A stretch of DNA of 64,000 nt from Sabethes cyaneus (Eukaryota > Arthropoda > Insecta > Diptera > Culicidae), in contig NC_071355.1 in the NCBI RefSeq assembly GCF_943734655.1, forward strand, positions 14,116,768 to 14,180,767, written 5' to 3'. The notes under the pieces are model-generated. The model saw nothing but the letters and a program-made list of their open reading frames with translations. It made no database searches and was not told the origin of the DNA. The first letter of the stretch is position 1; each line of letters opens with the position of its first letter. Of the stretch, positions 24,370-35,691 are shown in pieces. A program made the translations under genes and the position numbers.

Positions 24370-25740
24370 TTTGAAAACAATATCAATTAAGTGACCACCT
24401 CTATTAGAAATTACAAATTGACTCCTTTTTTCCGCGTTTTCCATTACTATTTTGAGCATTTCGGGTGCTAGAGCGTCGATTTCCGTACGAATATTTGCCT
24501 TGAGCTCGTCAATAGTTTGTGGCTGGTTGGCGTAAACCTTGCTTTTCAGATAACCTCACAAAAAGAAGTCCGGCGGGGGGGGGGGGGTTAAATCAGGTGA
24601 TCTGGGTGGCCAGTCAATATCGCCTCTTTTTGACACCAGACGCATCGGAAATTTTCGTTGCAGAAATTAGATTGTTGAATTCGCAGTGTGGCATGGTGCA
24701 CCGTCCTGTTGAAACCAGTAACCTTCTAGACCTTTTTTGGGCATTCGTGGGCAGACATAATGAGCCAACATCCACCGATATCGATTTCCATCGACAGCTT
24801 CATTTTCTTTGAAAAATTATGAACCAATAATGGTTTTGGCGCAAATCCCGGCCCACACGGTTATTTTCCGGTCATGCAAGGGCGTTTCGCGAATCTCGTG
24901 AGGATTCTCCGTTCCCAAAATACTTCAAATATTCACTTTAATTCTAGAACGTGGAATGTGATAGTCGAATCCAGAAGAAACTCTATTAAAGGTTTGCTGC
25001 AGACCGATGACAGCACCGTGGGTTCCGTAATTAGTACGTCGAACAGGCAATCTGAAGAAGGCACTATCGCGAAGAGCTCGAGAGCGGACGTTGATATTTA
25101 ATTCGCCGAGAAGCGAAGGGCAATCGATGTGATTGGTTAGCAGATCGGCAATCAGCGTAGCACGTGAAAGGTTACGCCTCACTTGCAGTGAGTCAAGGCC
25201 TATAAGCTGTGCACGACTTTCGTAACTTGATAGCTGGTGTGGATTATTCCAGGGTAACCGCCGAAGAGCATATCGAACAAATCTTCGTTGGACAGCTTCA
25301 ATCCTGTGTACTCCATTAAGGTAATGAGGGTTCCAAATTACCGAGCAATATTCAAGAACTGAACGAACGAGTGAACAGTAGAGTGATTTCAGGCAGTAAA
25401 TGTCCGTAAAATTCCTAGACACTCTCATTATGAATCCCAAGCAACGAGATGATTTCCCGATTACATATGAAATATGCTGCTGGAACGATAGTTTGCTATC
25501 TAATAGCACACCTAGATCTTTAATGCAGTTAGTCCTTCCAATGCTTGTATCTAAAAGCTTGTAGTCGAAAGAGATAGGTTCTTTTTTTTAAAAAATTGGC
25601 CTCGGTTGAAATTGGCCTCGTCAGTCATCAAAATTGTATTCCAAAAATTAGGCTCAGCGTCAACCATTCGAGCGACTGTTTGGCCTAATTCTAAGCGACG
25701 TTGACGGTCTGTCGGCAAAATTGTGGCGTTTCCAAAACAT
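24370..25740 (-). pseudogene. ITm (DD37D-like) mariner transposase, broken
   Basis: Reading the reverse strand: LELGQTVARMV and ILMTDEANFN (first catalytic D) at about 25590-25730, then a retroelement insertion, then FWGTENPHEIRETPLHDRK, VWAGICAKT, GLEGYWFQQDGAPCHTA (second D), DWPPRSPDL (third D) and the C-terminus AEKRSQFVISNRGGHLID near 24380. I count about 36 residues between the last two Asp, close to the DD37D class. Breaks: an in-frame stop after HTANSTI, a stop near KTIIG, a homopolymer C tract (24579) that replaces codons after SPDLT, another stop before GYLKSK, and loss of the N-terminal DNA-binding half next to the right TIR. Confidence 0.8.
24925..25580 (-). pseudogene. Non-LTR retrotransposon RT C-terminal fragment (Jockey/I-type)
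   Basis: A 194-codon open frame starting LLDSKLSFQQHISYVIGKSSRCLGFIMR, followed by SLYCSLVRSVLEYCSVIWNP, RIEAVQRRFVRYALR and a C-terminal tail. This is the conserved thumb/C-terminal region of insect non-LTR reverse transcriptases, after the catalytic FADD box. It is 5'-truncated and inserted inside the mariner transposase, in the same orientation. The frame has no stops, so the insertion is fairly young. Confidence 0.8.
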
Positions 25741-26339
25741 ATCTAATGAAAGAAATCGGTTGGTAAATATGAAAGTTATACAGCGTTTACATACCGACAT
25801 AAAAGGTGGAGCACCCTGTATAATGATAATAAACGACATACATACGATTTTCAGCACAAAATTGTACAGCAGCATGAAGCGAGTCGCGCTGAATCGGATA
25901 TTATCGGATATTATTGTACATGTATATTTTATTACGTAAAGCTGATTTTTACCTTTTATATACATACTAGTTGAACCCGAATCTTACGGTTCGAAAAATA
26001 TAAATGTCTGTTCAGAATTTCGAAAATTACGGATACATTCCATTCGCCAGTGTTTGCGAAGATGTTTAATGTTTGTATTAGTTCTTAGAGTTCTTATATT
26101 GCGTAATATAGCTCTAAGATGTTGTACATAAAAGAGTCATAGCCGCAAACTGAAACATAGTTTTTATGGTCGTATTGGATTTTATTTAACTGAATAAAAA
26201 CTTCTGGCTGTTTGCAACATTTATGTAGTCTGATTAGAGTAGAATGTTGCTTAGAAAATTCTTGATCGTTTGCTATCACTAACTCATTTTTTGAACTTTT
26301 GCGACTTGGTCCGGTCTGATTTAACACCCACTATATGAT

Positions 26340-27260
26340 ATCGCGACAAGCAATCGAGTTGAGCAAGCGAGTCGAGCAGTCGAATCAAGCAATCGAGTCA
26401 AGCAGTTGGGTCGAGCAGTCGAGTCGAACAGTCATGTTGAACAATCAAATCGAGCAGTCTAGTCGAGCACTTGAGTCGAGCCGTTGAATAGAATGGTTTA
26501 GTCAAGCAGTCGGATTAAGCGGTTTAGTTGAACAGTTGAGTGGAGCAGTTCAATCGTGCAGTCGAGTCGAGCAGTTCATTCGAGCAGTTAAGTCGAGCAG
26601 TCGTTTGAGCAGTTGAGACCAGCAGTCCAATCGAACGGTTTATTCGAGCAGTTGAGTCGAGTAGTCGAGTCGAGCAGTCGAGTCGAGTAGTCGAGTCGAG
26701 TAGTCGAGTCTAGTAATCCAGTCGAGCAGTTGAGTCGAGTAGTCCAGTCGAGCAGTTGAATCATGCAGTATGCAGTTAAGTCAAGCTGTCGAATCGAGCA
26801 GTCTAGCTGAGTAGTTAAATCAAGCTGTTCAGTCAAGCAGCTCAGCCGAGCAGTTGAGTCGAGCAGTCGAGTTGGGCAGTTGAACCGAGCAGTCGAGTCG
26901 AGCAGTTGGGTCGAGCAATGCAGTCGAGCAGTTAAGTCGAGTAGTCAAGTCGATCAGTTGAATCGAGTAGTCGAGTCGCGCAGTTGAATCGAGTAGTCTA
27001 GTCGAGCAGTTGAGTTGAGCAGTCTAGTCGAGCAGTTGGGTCAAGCGGCTCAGTCGAGCAGTTGAATCGAGTAATTAAATCGAGCTGTCGGGAAGAGTGG
27101 CTAAGTAGAGCAGTCCGGTCGAGCTGTTGAATCAAGCTGTCAGTTGAGTCGAGCAATCAAATCGAGTAGTCTAGCCGAGTAGTTGAATCGAGCAATCGAG
27201 CTCAGTCGAGCAGTTCAGTTAAGCAGTTGAGCAATCGAGCAGTCCAGCAGTCGACCAGTG
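26340..27260 (+). repeat. Degenerate 10-bp minisatellite (GAGCAGTYGAGTC-type)
   Basis: About 900 bp of imperfect units with period near 10 (GTCGAGCAGT, GTTGAGTCGA and variants). The ORF on the reverse strand with repeated LDSTTRLN is its translation and not a protein. The array ends before 27270. Confidence 0.9.
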
Positions 27261-27294
27261 AGGTGACTGAGAATACAATCCATTGCTACGAAAG

Positions 27295-27385
27295 CATAAC
27301 GTCCTGTCAGGGACCAGTTTTTAGTTACCGATAAGCCTCTTATGACGTCCTGTCAGAGACCTGGTTTTCGGTACAGACATAAGCC
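27295..27385 (+). repeat. Short tandem duplication
   Basis: The unit ACGTCCTGTCAG(G/A)GACC...TTT..GGTAC/TTACxGATAAGCCTCTTAT occurs twice in a row, at 27299 and 27343, just downstream of the minisatellite. It is probably a local replication product. Confidence 0.6.
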
Positions 27386-27399
27386 TCTTATATAAATAG

Positions 27400-28720
27400 A
27401 TGAAAATGCTAGCTTTGCCAAACCACTTTAGCCAAACAGAATTTGAAACAGTGATCGTCTGCTGGCTCAAGACATATCTGATTAACCGCAGCCTTTCAGT
27501 AAAGCTAGGCTGTACCGAATCGTTTAGTTTCTGCAACCGGTCCAGCGTCCCACGGGGAAGTAATTTAGGACCACTACCTTTCATCATTTACATCAATCAC
27601 GTTTATTTCGTTATCTCGCCGGAACGCGCTCACAAACGAGCCCGAGGTGGGCGGCAACGGCGGAAGCAGTTCTTCGATGAACACATCAATGGTGAAGTTA
27701 CAGAGCGGAAGTTATCCTAGGAATGCCCATGATAGTAATGTCCTAGTACATGATATCCAAGAAGCCAAACAAAAAATCGGGTTGCCCAGCAAAACCGCTG
27801 GTAAGGACCGCAACGGCTCTACACTGGGCTATTCCCAAAATTTGAGAAGAGGAGAAGCTACCAGAGGAATGGATGAAAGGTGGTTTGTCCCATCTGCAAA
27901 AATCATGATCGGCTCGACTGCTGCAACTGGCGAGCCATAACGCTAGTAAACGCCAACTGCAAGGTACTCTCCCAGATGCTGTTACACCGGCTGTCCTCGA
28001 TAGCACAGGGTTTCGTAGGGACTTACCAGGCGGGCTCACGAGGGTCACTCACCATCCGACAGATCTTGCAGAAATGTCGGGAGTTCAACGCGCCCACGCA
28101 TCACATCTTTATTGATTTCAAAGCAACATACATACAGCAACATAAAGCCGTGACGCTGCTCCTGGTGGACAAACGCGCCCTTGCCGTGTTCGAGTAAAAG
28201 GTACTGCGAACGAAATTTGGTGAAGCACAAGCTGAAAGCGGAGAGTAGCGAAAATGTATGAATCAGGAGCTTTAGGCACTGCTTGGAGAAATATCCATCG
28301 TACATCTGCCAAAAGTCAGTAGGCTATGGTGAGCCGGACACCTCGTACGAATGCCGGAAGACAATGCGACAAAAAAACTGGTCTCTTCAACAACACCACC
28401 GGCACCAGGAACAGTGGGGCTCAACGTGCGCAAGATGACTCGACCAGGTCGAAAGCGATTTGCGATTTCTGAGAGGACTGGGAAATTGGTAACGCGAGTG
28501 GTCCAAGATCGAGTGAAATGGAGACGATTGCTTGAAACAGCACGAGCTGCTGACGAAGACGCCGGAATGCAAACCACTATTAGCGGATGATTGGAAAAAA
28601 ATCTTAGTTGTACGATCTGCAAAGGACTACAAACAGCTACAAGACCAACTCACGGACTGGTGTAGTATGAACAACTTTACTGTAAGCATCACCATATGTC
28701 AGATCAATTCAATTATATAA
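27400..28720 (+). pseudogene. Jockey-type reverse transcriptase fragment split by an RTE copy
   Basis: 27400-27620 reads VPRGSNLGPLPFIIYINHVYFVI, the RT domain segment just before the catalytic box. 28585-28690 resumes with DDWKKILVVRSAKDYKQLQDQL and WCSMNNFTV, the usual sequence right after the YADD box. The two parts belong to one RT reading frame, separated by the RTE fragment at about 27625-28580. Both ends of the element are missing. Confidence 0.7.
27625..28585 (+). pseudogene. Decayed RTE retrotransposon copy
   Basis: Successive pieces align to the intact RTE at 46388-49465: DEHINGE (compare DEHLNGD), EEWM-KGG near 27865, the LSQMLLHRLS and THHIFIDFKATY segments at 27965-28120, the ALAVFE box near 28170, and the RRLLETA-like C-terminus near 28530. 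Frameshifts and stops are frequent and internal blocks, including the RT catalytic box, are deleted. The copy is nested in a Jockey-type element. Confidence 0.7.
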
Positions 28721-31040
28721 TATACCATTGTGATATACTTGGTTAAGTTTGGGAAATTTATATTTCTGTAATTGTATTTATTTATATATCTAGTATTTAT
28801 CTAGACGTGTATGTTTGTAATTGTATGTAGGTTATGACTATCTATGCAATTTCCCCGGAAATAGATTAGCTGCCACAGTACAGCGGTCAGCCTTCAATTT
28901 TTGCGCCAAATCATGATCCGAGAAGTTGAGATCAATCTTGACTTTCTTAATGATCTTCAACTGCAGTTGTCGATAAAGGATTCCACTCCGATGCATGGTT
29001 TGCACTTGGTTTGCAGGCGTAAGAGTTTCCTTGTACCCTTTAATCCTTCGCGTTACAGTAGTTTAAATATAATCCAGCCAGCTCCTAAGTTGTCGCTGAT
29101 GGATTTTCGAAGGGGTTGTGCACAATTATTTTTATTATTTCCTGCTGCAAGATGAATATTTAGTAACCAAGTTAATTTTAATCTGTGAAAAACATACACC
29201 AAGCGGACCTGTTTACAAACAAAAAAAATCTGCCAAAAGTTTGCATATCTAATCACTGGGAACGCTGCTATCGCCAAAATGAAGTACCACAATTTTATCA
29301 TAAATTTTATGAATTGAAGTGAATTTATTTCCATTAGAGTCGATGAAGGTTGGCAGATTTATTGGCTTTGGACTTAATCATGCTTTATAATTGAGCTTTG
29401 AAAAGAATTAAAGCAATCTGATTAGTAATAGTCGGTTTTAATCACATATTTCACAGGTCACTAAAGGGCCATTTCTTCTTCAGAAGACATAATACAAATG
29501 ATGAGGCTTAAAAAATGCGATGCTTTCCGGTTTACCATTCCGTAGGAGCGATCAATGCGCATTCCCCTGATGGTGCCTAGCACCTAGCAAACGAGGTTAG
29601 AAAATGCATCTCCTCCGAAAAGAAACGCACACAAAACAGTTCCTCCCCTTCTTCGGTATTAAAAAATGCAACTTTTCGCCTCCCTCTTTTTTTCTTCAAT
29701 TTTTATTTTTCTCCAGCTCTCTGCCAGCTAGCAGAGGCTCATACATTCGAGAAAGCAATCGTTCATCGAAAGCCACTTCATCTGAGCTGCAGTCTTTTGC
29801 CGGCCGCAAAATAAGCCCAACCAGCCAGCCAGTCAGCCAGCCACGCACGCACGCACTCACACACGTGGCCCGGCGGAGAGAGCGCTTACGATGCATTGCA
29901 GCGAGGCTGAGGCGGAAGAAAAAGAAGATTCACTTTTATCTTTTCCTCGCCGCTGGCCTAGGGTCGCATATCTCGGGAGAATAGATATTGTAAAATAGAT
30001 AAAAAAAGTCCAACGCAAACGACGAACGGATCGAGTTCGACTTTTATCGATGAGATTACCATTTTAGATACCGAAAACCGTTTTATTGATCTTTAAAAAT
30101 CATCCCTTCGTTCGCCTTCTTGCGGAAAAAAGAACAACAAAAAGGGTGAGAAATTCCATTCCGTGGGAATTTTTTATCGATCCACATGTGTACGGCCAGG
30201 AGAGAAGCTTCACCGGAAGGTACGTTTTTTCCTTTCCGAAAGGACTTACTTTTTGGGTTGTCGAAAAATAAAACAAGGCAGGCAGACGCAAAGAGAAAAA
30301 CAAAAACCGTACTACCCCTTCGAAAAACTTTTAATTTTCAAACCTTGCTAGCAGCATGCCATGATTGGTAGCATGCAGGAAGGGAAAGTCGTCCGTTGCT
30401 CGAACCGAGCGAGTGAACTGAAAAGGAGGTAGAAAGGGTAGACTTTTTTTTCGGTTTTTTCTACTTCCGGTAATCGTATTAATATAGCATAACTAGAAAT
30501 AAGTGCTTTTAGAGCTGCCAGTCGGCAGCATTGGTTTTGTGAGTATGCTGGAATGAAAGCAAAAGCAACCGGATAGAGAATAGAAGAAGGTAGAGCACGT
30601 ATGGCTTCAGAACCAGTGCCAGTGCTTGCACTGGCATGGGAGGAGGGTTCGTGTGAAGTTTCCCGTCGAGTGCGTACGGAGTGCAGATGCTGCCGCCGTT
30701 GATGAGTGGTGTATAAGCAAATTGGAAGAAATTTTCGATAATTTATTCGAAACTCTGTTTTTAACAGAGAAGCATGTTGAGTGGAAGGTGATTCTGCACC
30801 TCCGTTCTTCGGATGCACCCGAAAGATCCCGGTGCACGTGTGCTGCGTGGTTGTCGAAAATTGCCAAGGGTCGGGAAAGCCGGGCGGGTGGAGGGATATG
30901 CCCGATTAAAATGCATTTAAGTCAGCCTAAGCGTGATAACAATTATACCTATGAGAAAAGAATATCAAGTTGTTTTCTCATAAGGGATAAGTCTCAGAAT
31001 ATAACGAATGATGTAAAACGTAAGCAATTTTTAAGTTTCA
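28721..31040. other. Long stretch without a recognised gene
   Basis: 28721-29600 is AT-rich. 29600-30900 is richer in GC, with CAGCCAGCCAGTCAGCCAGC at 29821-29840 followed by GCACGCACGCACTCACACACG, and looks like UTR/promoter sequence of insect genes. Open frames at 30626-31040 (+) and 30348-30818 (-) exceed 130 codons but have no recognisable motif, overlap each other on opposite strands, and are not called as genes. Confidence 0.4.
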
Positions 31041-31048
31041 CATTCAAC

Positions 31049-31437
31049 AACAGAAAACAGAAAACAGAAAACAGAAAACAGAAAACAGAAAACAGAAAAC
31101 AGAAAACAGAAAACAGAAAACAGAAAACAGAAAACAGAAAACAGAAAACAGAAAACAGAAAACAGAAAACAGAAAACAGAAAACAGAAAACAGAAAACAG
31201 AAAACAGAAAACAGAAAACAGAAAACAGAAAACAGAAAACAGAAAACAGAAAACAGAAAACAGAAAACAGAAAACAGAAAACAGAAAACAGAAAACAGAA
31301 AACAGAAAACAGAAAACAGAAAACAGAAAACAGAAAACAGAAAACAGAAAACAGAAAACAGAAAACAGAAAACAGAAAACAGAAAACAGAAAACAGAAAA
31401 CAGAAAACAGAAAACAGAAAACAGAAAACAGAAATCA
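31049..31437 (+). repeat. (AAAACAG)n heptanucleotide satellite, ~55 units
   Basis: A nearly perfect AAAACAG array. Because 7 is not a multiple of 3 and no frame meets a stop, long artefactual ORFs (repeating KTENRKQ and FCFLFSV) appear on both strands; they are not genes. The first substitution, ATCAG, appears near 31433. Confidence 0.95.
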
Positions 31438-32457
31438 GAAAACAGAAAAATAGAAAACGGAAAAAAAGAATACAGAAAACAAAAAGAAGAACAGAAAACA
31501 AAAAAAAAGAAAACAGAAAATTAGTAAAACAGAAAAACATTAAAACCGAAAATAGAAATACCGCAGAGCAGAAAAAAACCAAAACGGGAAAACAGAAAAT
31601 AGAAAAAGCAGAAAAACAAAAAGAAACAGAAAAACTAAGTAAACAACAGTGAAACAGAAATATAGAAAAACGAAAAAGCTAAAAAATTGCAAGAGAAAAA
31701 CAAAAAAAAGGAAGCTGAAAAACTGGTCATCTGAAAACAGAAAACCAAAAAGCAGAGAACCAAATTAACGAAAACAGAAAGATAGAAAAACAATGAAACA
31801 GAAAAAATGTAGAATCAAAAACCAGAGAGCAGAAAAACAAAAAGAAAAGGAGAAAAGGGAAACAGACAAATGCAAAACTAAAGAAACAGGAAAACTAAAA
31901 AACTGAAAAGCAGAAGAACAGACAAACAAACAAAAAAAAAACAACAAAAATCAAGAACAGGAAATTTGAAAAACTGAACCTAGAGAAGCAGAAAGACAAA
32001 AAAATAGAAAAATAGCAAACCAAGAATACAAAAGCCAGTAAAACTGAAAAATAAAAATAAGTGAAAGAGCAGCAAAATAAAGTAAAAAGACAAATAGAAG
32101 AACAGAAAAAGTAAATACAGCACAAAACAGCAAAATAGGAAAGCAGGAAAAACATAAACAGAAAAATAGGAATACAAAAACAGAAAATCTGAGAAACTGA
32201 AAATCAGAAAACTAGGAAAACAGTGAAGCAGAAGAACTGAAGAACAAAAACTACAAATAAAACAGAAAAACGGGAAAACAGGAAAAACAGCAAAATAAAA
32301 AAACAGAAAAACAAAATAAAACAAAACATAAAACTATAAACTGAAACTCAGAGAAGCAGAAAAACAAAACAAAAAAAATAGAAAAATAGAAAAACCGATA
32401 AACTGGAAAGCAGAGAAGCTGATTAACAAATAAAAGAGGAACCGAGAAAAAGTAATA

Positions 32458-33113
32458 CAGTGGACTCTCGGAAGAGTTAACTCTCTGAAAAGTTAATTGT
32501 TCAGATAAGTTAAGCGAATATCAGCTCCCATGCAACGCTCTAAAAAGTTAATTTTTGCCTTAACTTTTCTGAGAGTTTGAATTTATTGGTTTTTAAAGCG
32601 TTCGTCCACATACGTGTGTTTACCTTTTATCTTTATTTCTCATTTTTCGGTTTATTGTCGCCTTTCCACAGTTTCATACAAAGTCATAACTGTGATTAAA
32701 TTAAATTCTTGTACCAGACAGTTGCAACAATAGCTCAATACGGGCACATAGTTACTTCAGGATTATTGATAACATACTGGAAAAGCGCCAACTCAGATTG
32801 AATTTTAAATGCAAAAGAAGGAACAGCAAGGAACTAAAATAAGCACGAACATTATCTAAGCGCAGACTACGAAAAAACAAAAGTAAACTAGTGTTACCGA
32901 CTATTTTAAACTTACTGAAAGCAACTAAGTATTATTTCATAGAGGTCTTGCTCGATATTTCTTTCCATTACAACTTCCAAATATCCCGGAATGCATTTTT
33001 CGCAGTTGCATTTATCATTTTCGATGATTTTTCAGACTACTCGGAAAAGTTAATATTTCGGAAAAGTTAATCGACCCATTCCCCAATCGATTAACTTTTC
33101 CGAGAGTCCACTG
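32458..33113. mobile_element. pogo-like MITE, 656 bp
   Basis: The left end CAGTGGACTCTCGGAA and right end TTCCGAGAGTCCACTG are inverted repeats of about 23 bp that continue into AGTTAA. TA precedes the left end; the right flank reads CA, probably a mutated TA. Such CAGTGGACTCTCG-type ends fit pogo/Tigger-group elements of the Tc1/mariner superfamily (family knowledge). No transposase is present. Confidence 0.75.
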
Positions 33114-33390
33114 CAAAACAGAAAAAACATGTGAGATAGAAAAACAGTAAAACAGAAAAAATAGAAAATAAAAATATTAAAAAACAGGAGAACAGAAACA
33201 GAACAAAAACAGAAAAACTAAAAAACAGGAAAACAGAAGAAAGTCAGAAGAAAGTCAGAAACAAAAAACCAAAAGCATATGAAACAGTTGCTCAGAAAAA
33301 CCGAAAACTGAAGAGCAAAGAAAATTAAAAAATAGAAAAATAGGAAAAACAGAAAATGTAAAAACCGAAAAACTGAAAACTAAAAAATTA

Positions 33391-34315
33391 TAGGGTATTG
33401 TCGTTATCGTCGGGCCACTGTTATGGTCGGGCCATCACGATTTTACAGTTTTAGTAACTCATGATATCTATGATACAATCATTGTAAAATTTCTTACTGT
33501 GATAGCTAACTTTTCACAATAATGTGAGTTTCAATCGTGTATTCAAAACACCCGTACTGAATTCAGTGACTAAATCTTCCAAAAAAAGTTTTCCACGCGC
33601 AATGAACTTTTCTTCAGGAAACAATTCATGAAATGCAATTATCGAGATAAATTTTGAAAATGTATGAAGTGTGTTGTGCTGCACACGTAGACTATAGAAA
33701 AATCTCCTCCAGTAAGGTGTTTGGGAAGGCTAAGGTGAAATACTAGAAAAGCGCTATTTGTACAGGTCGGGTCACTTGAGTAGTCATGGTTGGGCCACCA
33801 TAATTTTAAGCGCAGAAGCGCAATAATCGCTAGAGAATGTCAGTCACGTAAAATGTGATGAAATGAAGCAAAATTAATACGATAAATACTTAGATTTTTG
33901 TTCTTATTTCATTGTAGTTGTACAATTCGGAAAAGGCAATTGTAGCAATACTGATTTTACAAGATCGCCAAAATTTCGCAAGAATGCAATTGAAAATAGG
34001 GTATTTGTGCATATATGAGCCGTTGTTCACGGAATTCATTCTTTTCATGCCTCTATATAGAATTTCAATACGTATGTCTTAGATTTTCTGCGGTGGCCCA
34101 AGCTGTACAACATGGCCCGACTATGACAACATTTTTTGTCTTCACGTAAATGCCTATAACTTTTTTATTTTTCAAGCAATCAGTTCAAAACTTTCCGGAA
34201 ATATACCTTATTCTTAGACCTTTGCAACGATGTATTTAGATTTCCAAAATTCCTTTTGAAACGAAAGTTATGGGCGAATTCCAAAACGTGGCCCAACCAC
34301 GACGACACTCCCCTA
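33391..34315 (+). mobile_element. TAGGG-ended MITE, copy 1
   Basis: It starts TAGGGTATTGTCGTTATCG and ends CGACGACACTCCCCTA. Subterminal GTCGGGCCA / TGGCCCAACC repeats face inward. Homologous over its length to the inverted copy at 35692-36597. Non-coding. Confidence 0.75.
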
Positions 34316-34330
34316 GAAGAAACGCCAATT

Positions 34331-34800
34331 AGGCCATTGCAAATTATTTTTAAAGTTTTTGTCGCGCCGCATCCCCCCCCCCTCCTTGGAAATTGGCTTG
34401 AGAAATCGGACGGAAAAAAAATAGTTTGTAGGATACGAGTTAATTTTTTTTTTATAAAATCAATTGTCTGTGGATTCTACAGCCTAAAAAACTCGAAAAC
34501 TGAATGTATGAGTTGAAATAACGCTTCTAGCATGAAACAGAAATGGAAATCCAAACTATAGAATTTCCGAAAATCGACTAAAAAAATTATCTTTCGTTTT
34601 TGTCCTTTTTCGTAGATTTTTTCATGGAATATAATAACGTATAGGTATATGAAAAACAAGAATAGATTTAATTTTCACGTTTATACTTTGAGTAAAAATG
34701 CCTAAAAGCCATATTTTTTTTGCTCAATTAAAAAAATCTCTTTGTTTTTTACGCTCCACTCCCCCCCCCCCCCCTTCAGTAGCACAACACCGGAAGAACA
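34331..34800 (+). repeat. GGCCATTGCAAAT-type dispersed repeat
   Basis: It begins TAGGCCATTGCAAATTATTTTTAAAG, directly after MITE copy 1, and has C-homopolymers at 34374 and 34762. The same start occurs at 2362 and, inverted, at 6425-6450. Right boundary uncertain. Confidence 0.5.
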
Positions 34801-35691
34801 AAAATTTTATGGAATATTTGTAATGACCCTACAGAAAAATATAGAAAAAGAAAAATTTAAAAGTAAAACAACAAAAAAAAGTTAAAAATCAGATATACGA
34901 AAAACCAAAAAAACCAAGGAAAATAAAAAAACAAAAATGATGAAAATTAGAAAACCCAAAAAAACTGAAAACAAATACCAGGAAAGCAGGAAAAACAAAG
35001 ACAAAAATCAAAACCAGAAACTGAAAAACAAGAAAAAAACAGGAACACAGAAATTAAAGATCAAAAAAGCAGACAAACAGAGAAGCAGAAAAACTGAAGA
35101 ACGAAAAATTATTAAAAACAAAAAAAAACAGTACGACAGCAAAATAGCATACACAAAACAGAAAAATAAAAAATAAAAATAAAACAAAAAAAGCAAATCA
35201 GCAGAGCTGAAAAACTAATACTCAGAGAAGCAGAAAAGCAAAACGAGTTAAAGTGAAAAACTGTAAACCAGAGAAGCAGAATCACACAAAACAGCCGAGT
35301 AAAAGCAAAAAAAAACAGAAAAATAGGAAAACAAGAAAGATAGAATATAATAAATACCAAAGAACAGAAAACAATTCCATAGATTAACAGTAAAACAGAA
35401 CAAGTTGAAAAACAGAACAGAAAATTAGAAAAACTAAGAATTGAAAAACCAAAAAAAATCCGATAAAAAAACAACCGAAAAACAGATGAACAGGAAAACA
35501 GAAAAACAAAAAGCAATGCAGGAATATAGAAAACAACAAAAAGGAAACGGAAAACGAAAAATACAACACGGAAAAGAGAAAATGGTATTTCATGGAAAAG
35601 ATTTTACGAGTTGTTACATTAAGAACCAGACCAGTTTTCATTAAGAACACATTTTCAGATTTTAATTATACACCCTTACTGTCCCATAAGA

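Larger units (their letters stand above)
22602..25818 (-). mobile_element. Tc1/mariner (ITm) element with intact TIRs
   Basis: TIRs are 22602-22630 and 25790-25818 (CAGGGTGCTCCA..CTTTTATG), 29 bp with one mismatch, and TA lies on both sides. The transposase is on the reverse strand, N-terminally truncated, and split by a non-LTR fragment at 24925-25580. About 1.6 kb between the transposase C-terminus and the left TIR is extra inserted material, including the repeats at 23137-23768 and 24008-24299. Not autonomous. Confidence 0.85.
22543..25975. mobile_element. CCCAGCTAGCA MITE interrupted by an ITm element
   Basis: 22543-22601 and 25819-25975 together match the uninterrupted MITE at 58267-58643: CCCAGCTAGCAC, then GTTGATTTTCTGTCG, then TAATGATAATAA, then GCTGAATCGGATAT, then GCTGATTTTTACC. 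The break is a single TA, now duplicated around the element at 22602-25818. The right MITE end is degraded. Confidence 0.75.
31438..35600 (+). repeat. Decayed A-rich (CAGAAAA-like) satellite, invaded by three MITEs
   Basis: Beyond the perfect array the sequence stays strongly A-rich with irregular CAGAAAA/ACAGAAAAAC units through 32457, 33114-33390 and 34830-35600. The gaps are filled by the elements at 32458-33113, 33391-34315 and about 34331-34800. All ORFs here, mainly Phe/Cys/Leu-rich on the reverse strand, are composition artefacts. Confidence 0.85.

Noticed and set aside
26588..26836. Repeat protein with LDSTTRLN units
   Set aside because: Translation of the 10-bp minisatellite.
31049..31437. 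CRISPR-like regular repeats
   Set aside because: Direct tandem array without spacers, in a eukaryotic context.
30626..31453. 275-codon ORF ending in repeated KTENRKQ
   Set aside because: The second half is the AAAACAG satellite, which has no stop in this frame; the first half has no motif, splice or codon evidence.
31031..32324. Reverse-strand Phe/Cys/Leu-rich ORFs resembling membrane proteins
   Set aside because: Composition artefacts of the A-rich satellite read on the T-rich strand.
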